Below are positions 58,682 to 64,000 of a stretch of DNA of 64,000 bases, piece after piece (position 1 is the stretch's first letter; each line of letters begins with the position of its first letter). The notes beneath the pieces are model-generated. The model ran no database searches, was not told where the DNA came from, and was given only the letters and a program-made list of their open reading frames with translations. This DNA comes from Verrucomicrobiota bacterium (GTDB lineage: Bacteria; Verrucomicrobiota; Verrucomicrobiia; Opitutales; Opitutaceae). Made by a program: the position numbers and the translations under genes. The stretch is taken from NCBI GenBank assembly GCA_023428905.1, contig JAEYWP010000024.1:62001-126000 (forward strand), in the 5' to 3' direction.

Positions 58682-61600
58682 TCAGGGCTGCGCCTGGGCA
58701 GCTCCCGGCCGCGACATCGCCATGTAATAAAGCACGGGCACCGCCATGCGGCTGATGAGGAGGGAGGCGATCTCGCCGAACATCAGGCTGATGGCCAGGC
58801 CCTGGAAGATCGGGTCCGCCAGGATGACGGCCGCACCGACGACCACGGCGAGCGCGGTGAGGAGCATCGGGCGGAAGCGCACCGCCCCGGCCTCGACGAC
58901 GGCGGCCTCGAGCGGTTGTCCCTCCCGACGGCGCAGCTCGATGAAGTCGACCAGGATGATGGAATTGCGAACCACGATTCCCGCGCCGGCCATGAAGCCG
59001 ATCATCGACGTGGCGGTAAAGAAGGCGCCGAGTCCCCAGTGGGCGGGCAGGATGCCGACGAGGGAAAACGGGATCGCCGCCATGACCACCAACGGCGTGA
59101 TGTAACTGCGAAACCACGCCACCATCAGCATGGCGATCAGGAACAGGACGATGACGAACGCCAGGCCGAGGTCGCGGAAGACCTCGAGGGTGATGTGCCA
59201 TTCGCCGTCCCACTTGACCGCTGGCTCCAGATCGCTGGCCGGCGTGTTGAGGTGGTGGATGGCCAGTTCCGGTGTGGACGCCCCAAACCTGCGTGCATCG
59301 ATCCGCGAGAGCTCCCGGTGAATACCAAAAAGTGCATACGCCGGGCTCTCCACCACACCGGCCACGTCGGCGGTCACGTAGGTGACCGGCTTCAGGTTTT
59401 TGCGGTAGAGGTTTCGCTCGCCATGGGAGGCCGTGACGGTGACCAGTTCCGACAGCGGCACGAGCGGGGCGGCGGGATGTGCGTCGGAACGCAGCTGCAC
59501 CGCGAGGAGGGCTTCGGGTGACGTCCGGTCGGAACGCGGCAGTTCGAACCGCACCGCGACATCCTCGCGCTCCCGCGGATCGTGAAACAGGTCGACCGCC
59601 AGCCCTTGGGCGGCAAAGCGGAGCGCCTCGGTGATCGCGCGCTGGCTGATGCCATGCAGCGCGGCCTTCTCGCGGTCGATGGTGAATTGCGCCGTCGGGT
59701 GCAGCTCTTCGATGTACCAGTCGACGTCGACCACACCGGGAGCGGCTTCCATCAGACCGCGCACCTCCTGGGCGAGGGCCAGGCGCTGTTCCTCCGTCGG
59801 CGCATACACCTCTGCGACGAGCGTCTGAAGAACAGGTGGGCCCGGAGGCACCTCGGCGACCGCGACGACGGCGCCGTGCCGCCGCGCGATCTCGGCCACC
59901 CGGGGCCGGATGCGTTTGGCGATGTCGTGGCTCTGGGCGCTGCGATCGCCCTTGCCCACCAGATTGACATGGACATCGGCGACGTTGGGCCCACGACGCA
60001 TGAAGTAGTGCCGGACCAGTCCGTTGAAATTAAAGGGAGCCGCCACGCCAGCGTAGAGCTGGTAGTCGCGCACCTCGGGCACGTCCTCGAGGGCCGCCCC
60101 CATCTCGCGGGCCACCCGCAGCGTCTGCTCCAGCGAGGTTCCTTCCGGCGTATTCACGATCAGCTGGAACTCCGATTTGTTGTCGAAGGGCAGCATCTTG
60201 ATCTTCACCGCGCCGACCGCGACGAGACCGGACGAAAGGAGGAGCAGACCCACGATGATGCCCAGGAAACCCCACCGCCAGCGGCGCCGCGCGAGCAGCG
60301 GCTCCATCAGGCGGTGGTACAGCCGGGTGGACCAGTCCTGCGGCCCAGGAGCCGCGTGGACGGTGGACGCCGTGGGGTGGGCCGTGCCGCCCGCGGGCGC
60401 GAGGCGGCGGCGCAGGAGGCGGACTGCGGCCCAGGGGGTGACGGTGAAGGCCACCAGGAGTGAGAAGAGCATGGCCGCGGTGGAGCCGATCGGGATCGGG
60501 CGCATGTAGGGCCCCATCAGTCCGCCGACAAAGGCCATGGGCAGAATCGCAGCGATCACCGCCCAGGTGGCGAGGATGGTCGGGTTTCCCACCTCAACGA
60601 CGGCATTGAGGGCGAGGCGGCTGAGGGGCTGGCGTTCGGCCCCGGGCGCGTGGACGTGCCGCGCGATGTTCTCCACCACCACGATCGCGTCGTCGACCAG
60701 GATGCCGATCGAGAAGATCAGGGCAAAGAGGGTGATGCGGTTGAGGGTGTATCCATAAACATAAAACACCACGAGGGTCAGGGCGAGAGTCGACGGTATC
60801 GCCAGCAGCACGACAAGCGACTCGCGCCAGCCGAGAAAGAGGAGGATGAGCAACGCCACCCCGAACACGGCGATGCCCATGTGCAGCAGCAGTTCGTTGC
60901 TTTTTTCCGCCGCGGTGTGGCCGTAGTCGCGGGTGACGGTGACACCCACGTCGGCCGGAAGGAGCGAGCCGCGGAGGGACTCGACCTTGGCCAGGACGCG
61001 CTCCACCACCGCGACTGCATTGGCCCCGGGACGTTTGGCGAGACTGAGCGTCACCGCCGGCTCGAGGGTGCGGCGCGCCCCGGCCCGGCCGCCGTGAAAC
61101 ACATACTGCTCAGGCTCCTCGGTCGCATCCGTCACCGTGGCGATGTCCCTGAGGTACACCGGTGCATCCCGGTACAACCCGACCACCACAGCGCCGAGGT
61201 CCCGCGCATCCGTCAGAAACCCGCCGACCTCCAGCCGGACCTCCGTGTCGGCAAAGGCGCGCGAGCCGGCGAGGCCGCGGCGGTTGGCCGTCCGCACCTG
61301 CTCGGCGACCTGGGCCACGGTCAGTCCGCGATCCACCAGCGCAGCCTGGTCGAATTCGACGCGGAGGGTCCGACGGGCGCCGCCGATCAGGGTGGTCTCG
61401 GCGATTTCAGGGACGGACTTGAGGGCGTCGTCCAACTGGGCGGCGAGGCGGCGGAGCGTCAGGTGATCCTGGGATTCGCTGTGCAGGGTGAGCGCCAGGA
61501 TCGGCACATCGTCGATCGTCCGCGGTTTGACCAGGGGCGGAGCCACGCCCGTGGGGATGCGGTCCAGGTTGGCCTGCAGTTTCTGATTCAGCCGCACCAG

Positions 61601-61942
61601 GGCGCCCTCGATCTGCGTGCCGACCTCGAAGCGCACCACGACCAGCGAAGCGCCGGGACTCGAGGTGGAATAGATGTACTCCACTCCCGGGACTTCCCAG
61701 AGGAGTTTTTCCATCGGCCGAGTCACCCGGTTCTCGACCTCGCCGGCGGGAGCGCCGGGCATGTCGACCAGGACATCGACCATCGGCACATGGATCTGCG
61801 GTTCCTCCTCGCGCGGCAGCAGCAGGACGGCGAGCAGCCCGAGGAGTATCGACGCCGCGATCGCGATCGGGGTGAGTTTTGCGTCGACGAAAGCCGATGC
61901 GAGCCTGCCGGCGAGCCCACGCGAGGGGAGCGGCGTGCTCAT
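58682..61942 (-). CDS. RND efflux permease, second pump, ArsR-linked
   Basis: A 1086-residue RND permease of a branch distinct from the HAE1 pump downstream. It starts SAFVDAKLTPIAIAASILLGLLAVLLLPREEEP and has PMVDVLVDMPGAPAGEVENR, TM4 SIGILVDDAIVVVENI with the Asp-Asp pair, and in the second half GLAFVIVLFLIAMLMVAWF and FMAGAGIVVRNSIILVDFI. The central loop insert (about residues 520-545) is rich in Ala, Pro and His. The Asp-Asp pair argues against a CzcA-like cation pump despite the ArsR regulator nearby. The start overlaps the adaptor stop by four bases. Proteins of this branch are often found in DUF2892/ArsR clusters; the substrate is not established here. Confidence 0.92.
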   Translation of the reverse strand: MSTPLPSRGLAGRLASAFVDAKLTPIAIAASILLGLLAVLLLPREEEPQIHVPMVDVLVDMPGAPAGEVENRVTRPMEKLLWEVPGVEYIYSTSSPGASLVVVRFEVGTQIEGALVRLNQKLQANLDRIPTGVAPPLVKPRTIDDVPILALTLHSESQDHLTLRRLAAQLDDALKSVPEIAETTLIGGARRTLRVEFDQAALVDRGLTVAQVAEQVRTANRRGLAGSRAFADTEVRLEVGGFLTDARDLGAVVVGLYRDAPVYLRDIATVTDATEEPEQYVFHGGRAGARRTLEPAVTLSLAKRPGANAVAVVERVLAKVESLRGSLLPADVGVTVTRDYGHTAAEKSNELLLHMGIAVFGVALLILLFLGWRESLVVLLAIPSTLALTLVVFYVYGYTLNRITLFALIFSIGILVDDAIVVVENIARHVHAPGAERQPLSRLALNAVVEVGNPTILATWAVIAAILPMAFVGGLMGPYMRPIPIGSTAAMLFSLLVAFTVTPWAAVRLLRRRLAPAGGTAHPTASTVHAAPGPQDWSTRLYHRLMEPLLARRRWRWGFLGIIVGLLLLSSGLVAVGAVKIKMLPFDNKSEFQLIVNTPEGTSLEQTLRVAREMGAALEDVPEVRDYQLYAGVAAPFNFNGLVRHYFMRRGPNVADVHVNLVGKGDRSAQSHDIAKRIRPRVAEIARRHGAVVAVAEVPPGPPVLQTLVAEVYAPTEEQRLALAQEVRGLMEAAPGVVDVDWYIEELHPTAQFTIDREKAALHGISQRAITEALRFAAQGLAVDLFHDPREREDVAVRFELPRSDRTSPEALLAVQLRSDAHPAAPLVPLSELVTVTASHGERNLYRKNLKPVTYVTADVAGVVESPAYALFGIHRELSRIDARRFGASTPELAIHHLNTPASDLEPAVKWDGEWHITLEVFRDLGLAFVIVLFLIAMLMVAWFRSYITPLVVMAAIPFSLVGILPAHWGLGAFFTATSMIGFMAGAGIVVRNSIILVDFIELRRREGQPLEAAVVEAGAVRFRPMLLTALAVVVGAAVILADPIFQGLAISLMFGEIASLLISRMAVPVLYYMAMSRPGAAQAQP

Positions 61943-62979
61943 GGCCTCACCTCCACCGCTGCACCGTCGCGAAGTCCTGCGGGTGGATCGATGATGACGG
62001 CCTCCCCGACCGAGACGCCGGAGAGAACCTCGATTTCCGCGGCGGAAACCGGGGTGGTTTTCACCACCCGCAGCCGCGCCGTCCCCCGCTCCACCACAAA
62101 AAGGCGCTCGACCTGCCCCAACGTCGAAAGCGCGGTGGCGGGCAGGCGGCGGGTCGTCTCCTCCCCGGCAGGCCAGAGGACGCGGACAAACTGTCCGGAG
62201 CGCAGGGCCGTGCCCGCGGGCAGATCCAGCCGGGCGAGGCGCGTGCGGGTGGCGGCGGCGGCCGCGGGGGAAAGTTCCGCGACGGTGGCGGTGACGGTCG
62301 GTTCGATCCCTGCGACGGAGACAGTGGTGCCCAGCGGAAGCAGCGGGCTGGATTCCGGCACCTGAACGTCCACCTGGAGGCGGGCGGGCGATTCCAGGGA
62401 GACCAGGGGAATGCCCGGTCCGGCGAGATCGCCGGCCTGGACGTGGCGCTCGGTGACGACGGCATCGTAGGGCGCGCGCACTTCGGTGTAGCTGAGCAGC
62501 GCCTGCGCCTCGCGCACCGCGGCCTCGGTGATCCGGACGCGGTCCTGCAGAGCGAGCACTCCTTCGGCGACGGCGGCGCCTTTGGTGAGCAGGTTCGCCT
62601 CCCGGCTGTGGTCGCGGCGAGCCTGATCGGCCGCCGCCTCCGCCTGGGCAAGGCGGGCGGCCAGTTCGGGGGCGTGCAGCCGCACGAGGACGGCGCCGGC
62701 CTTTACCGCCTGTCCCGCCCCCACCTCGACCTGGGCAACCGTGCCACTGATGCGGGCGGCGAGGATGGCGCGGTCGCGCGCGACAGCCCGACCGGCCAGC
62801 GGGAGGGACCGCGGGGCCTGTCCCTCCGCCAGGACCATGATGCGCACGGGCACCCCGCTCTGGCCTCCGTCTGCGGCTCGCGTTGCCGGCGGGCCGAGGC
62901 CGACAGACGCCGCGACCGCCATCACGCGGACCCCGCGGGTGATCCAGGCGAGGAGCAGTGAAGAGGTGGACCTGTTCAT
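61939..62979 (-). CDS. RND periplasmic adaptor, second pump
   Basis: A 346-residue adaptor with signal peptide (RGVRVMAVAASVGLGPPATRA), ATG 62979. First lipoyl half with ILAARISGTVAQVEVGAGQAV, coiled-coil hairpin rich in Ala and Arg (about 95-150), second lipoyl half (EVRAPYDAVVTERHVQAGDL), beta-barrel (LQVDVQVPESSPLLPLG) and a C-terminal domain ending SVGEAVIIDPPAGLRDGA. It is not a lipoprotein, unlike the adaptor of the second pair. The four-base overlaps on both sides (DUF2892 before, permease after) point to one coupled operon. Confidence 0.92.
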   Translation of the reverse strand: MNRSTSSLLLAWITRGVRVMAVAASVGLGPPATRAADGGQSGVPVRIMVLAEGQAPRSLPLAGRAVARDRAILAARISGTVAQVEVGAGQAVKAGAVLVRLHAPELAARLAQAEAAADQARRDHSREANLLTKGAAVAEGVLALQDRVRITEAAVREAQALLSYTEVRAPYDAVVTERHVQAGDLAGPGIPLVSLESPARLQVDVQVPESSPLLPLGTTVSVAGIEPTVTATVAELSPAAAAATRTRLARLDLPAGTALRSGQFVRVLWPAGEETTRRLPATALSTLGQVERLFVVERGTARLRVVKTTPVSAAEIEVLSGVSVGEAVIIDPPAGLRDGAAVEVRP

Positions 62980-63203
62980 GGCGCCCCCCGGCCCAGCTCG
63001 CGGACGCGCACATCCTCCTTCACCCAGCCCAGCCGTCGTGCGAGCAGGACGGGTGGACAGAATCCAGTGAAGGCGGACTGGATGAGGTTGAGGGCGACAA
63101 AGCAGGTGAACAGCAGCCACCACGGGCTGAGGAGGACGGCGAGGCCCACGCTCACGAGGATGAAGGAGCCGGCGAGGAGCCGGACAAAGGCGTCGGGGTT
63201 CAT
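62976..63203 (-). CDS. DUF2892 small membrane protein
   Basis: A 75-residue protein, ATG 63203, first gene of the leftward efflux operon. Two hydrophobic segments (LLAGSFILVSVGLAVLLS and WWLLFTCFVALNLIQSAF) are followed by GFCPPVLLARRLG, the FCP motif near the C-terminus typical of DUF2892 (also fused to rhodanese in E. coli YgaP). This suggests a link with sulfur or thiol stress. The function of the domain alone is not known. It lies 68 bases from the divergent ArsR gene with the palindrome between them. Confidence 0.88.
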   Translation of the reverse strand: MNPDAFVRLLAGSFILVSVGLAVLLSPWWLLFTCFVALNLIQSAFTGFCPPVLLARRLGWVKEDVRVRELGRGAP

Positions 63204-63211
63204 CGATAATT

Positions 63212-63235
63212 GTATATGCGCAAATACGCATATAC
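63212..63235. promoter_or_regulatory. ArsR-type operator: perfect 9-base inverted repeat
   Basis: GTATATGCG (63212-63220), spacer CAAATA, CGCATATAC (63227-63235): 24 bases with perfect arms, in the 68-base gap between the divergent DUF2892 and ArsR genes. Size, symmetry and A+T-rich outer bases fit an ArsR/SmtB dimer site; one bound dimer could shut both promoters. It starts 8 bases from the DUF2892 start codon. Confidence 0.8.
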
Positions 63236-63271
63236 TTGAAAACGTGTCAAGGACGCGTTTCCTCGCCACCT

Positions 63272-63607
63272 GTGAGCAACAAACATCGCGCCCTTTCAGA
63301 CCAGGCACTCACCCTGGTCGCGCGCCGCTTCGCCGTTCTTTCCGAACCGATGCGGCTCCGCCTCCTGCACACCTTGATCGACGGCGAGCTTTCGGTCGGC
63401 GAGCTGGTCACCCGGACGCGTGGCACCCAGGCCAACGTCTCACGCCATTTGCAGACCCTGGCCGAAGCGGGGCTGCTGGCGCGCCGCAAGGATGGGCTCC
63501 AGGTCTTTTATTCCGTGGCGGACCCCTCGATCTTCCGCCTGTGCGACCTGGTCTGCGGCAGCCTCGAAAAGCAGCACAGCGCGCGCGCCTCGGTCCTGCG
63601 AGCCTGA
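63272..63607 (+). CDS. ArsR-family repressor
   Basis: A 111-residue winged-helix protein starting at GTG 63272; a TTG at 63236 falls on the edge of the operator and is less likely. Body: FAVLSEPMRLRLLHTLIDG, SVGELVTRTRGTQANVSRHLQTLAEAGLLARRKDG recognition helix, then the wing (LQVFYSV). The classic ELCVCDL metal-binding motif of ArsR is absent (GELSVGEL instead). Two cysteines, Cys91 and Cys95, lie in the C-terminal helix (IFRLCDLVCGSL), so a thiol- or metal-responsive switch in that helix is possible. It should repress the DUF2892-adaptor-RND operon through the palindrome at 63212. Confidence 0.93.
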   Translation: MSNKHRALSDQALTLVARRFAVLSEPMRLRLLHTLIDGELSVGELVTRTRGTQANVSRHLQTLAEAGLLARRKDGLQVFYSVADPSIFRLCDLVCGSLEKQHSARASVLRA

Positions 63608-63681
63608 CACCCTCCCGCGGCCCTGCCGCAGCCTCTTCCGCACGCTTCCGTACCTATGCGAGACACCCGCTTCGATGGTGC

Positions 63682-64000
63682 TCAGGCGCTGGCGATGCCA
63701 ACGCCGCCGTGCAGCCGGTCGCGATAATCAGAGGGCGCCTCGCCCTCCACCTTGCGGAAGATCCGGTTGAATTGGGAAAGGGATTGGAAACCGGCCTCAA
63801 ACGCAGCCTCGCTGACCCGTTTGTGCGGGTTCATCAGCAGGCTTTTCACCCGCTCGACCCGCACGCGGGCGACATAGGTGGTGAAGGTCATGCCGGTCGC
63901 CTTGTGGAAGACTTTGCAGAAGTAATACGCGCTCATGTTCACCGCCTTGGCGACCTCGCGCAGCGAGACCTGGTCGCCGGCGCGTTCGGCGATGATGACG
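63682..64000 (-). CDS. AraC-family regulator, 5' end cut off by the window
   Basis: The minus-strand frame is open to the window end, so the start is missing. The visible 105 residues are the C-terminal AraC domain: VSLREVAKAVNMSAYYFCKVFHKATGMTF (first helix-turn-helix) and VSEAAFEAGFQSLSQFNRIFRKVEGEAPSDY (second). The effector domain lies outside. It converges on the ArsR gene with a 74-base gap that has no clear terminator. The target is unknown. Confidence 0.92.
   Translation of the reverse strand, partial: VIIAERAGDQVSLREVAKAVNMSAYYFCKVFHKATGMTFTTYVARVRVERVKSLLMNPHKRVSEAAFEAGFQSLSQFNRIFRKVEGEAPSDYRDRLHGGVGIASA

Noticed and set aside
61942..63013. N-terminal extension of the second RND permease to about 1443 residues
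   Set aside because: The extra residues are the wrong-frame reading of the adaptor gene; ATG 61942 overlaps the adaptor stop by four bases and gives the normal RND length.

Overview
The window looks like chromosomal DNA of a high-GC member of the Verrucomicrobiota, most likely Opitutaceae. This rests on family content, not on any marker gene: an orphan ADOP-type permease with a PadR regulator, an ECF sigma factor of the TIGR02999 type paired with a Ser/Thr kinase, TonB-dependent receptors (TBDTs) without SusD partners, many secreted glycoside hydrolases, and secreted proteins with delta-60 or HAF repeats and a duplicated C-terminal domain. No rRNA, tRNA, CRISPR array, phage gene or complete insertion sequence was seen.

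Layout. 1-0.9 kb: end of a metallophosphoesterase and a small unknown protein. 0.9-9.8 kb: two divergent transport units around an intergenic region rich in inverted repeats. Leftward is ADOP permease plus PadR. Rightward is TetR, an HlyD-like lipoprotein, a fused double ABC ATPase and two permeases, the architecture of E. coli CecR/YbhGFSR. 9.8-13.4 kb: a PIG-L deacetylase overlapping a NagB/PIG-L fusion (minus strand), then a small MscS channel. 13.5-14.5 kb: an intracellular GH43 enzyme with its own terminator. 14.7-17.5 kb: ECF sigma factor and transmembrane Ser/Thr kinase. 17.6-30.1 kb: a carbohydrate locus read in one direction (TBDT, GH43 arabinanase, GPH sugar symporter, GH43 arabinofuranosidase, twin beta-helix protein with a propeller, GH2 enzyme), best read as arabinan or arabinan-bearing pectin use. 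30.1-41.3 kb: iron or siderophore uptake (three TBDTs, a PchR-like AraC regulator, a DUF4198 protein and a translationally coupled DUF3649-PepSY-DUF3325 set). 41.4-48.3 kb: unknown and secreted proteins, including a 1073-residue delta-60 repeat protein, a HAF-repeat protein and a 40-residue basic microprotein. 48.5-54.5 kb: secreted lactonase-fold protein, sodium/solute symporter, small membrane protein and GH9 enzyme. 54.4-63.2 kb: five leftward genes (DUF2892, adaptor, RND pump, adaptor, RND pump), with a divergent ArsR repressor and a perfect palindrome between them. The window ends inside an AraC regulator.

How they fit. The 17.6-30.1 kb genes form a coherent path: a TBDT takes oligosaccharides through the outer membrane, the secreted arabinanase cuts chains, the GPH symporter imports products and the intracellular arabinofuranosidase finishes them. 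The 35-41 kb genes look like one regulated ferric-siderophore system. The last 10 kb is a tandem efflux island under ArsR control.

The least ordinary points are the NagB/PIG-L fusion whose deacetylase half has lost its metal ligands beside an intact overlapping PIG-L gene, the asymmetric ATP sites of the fused ABC ATPase, a possible transcription attenuator upstream of a TBDT gene, a 12-G tract upstream of the sigma factor gene, and several unannotated inverted repeats.
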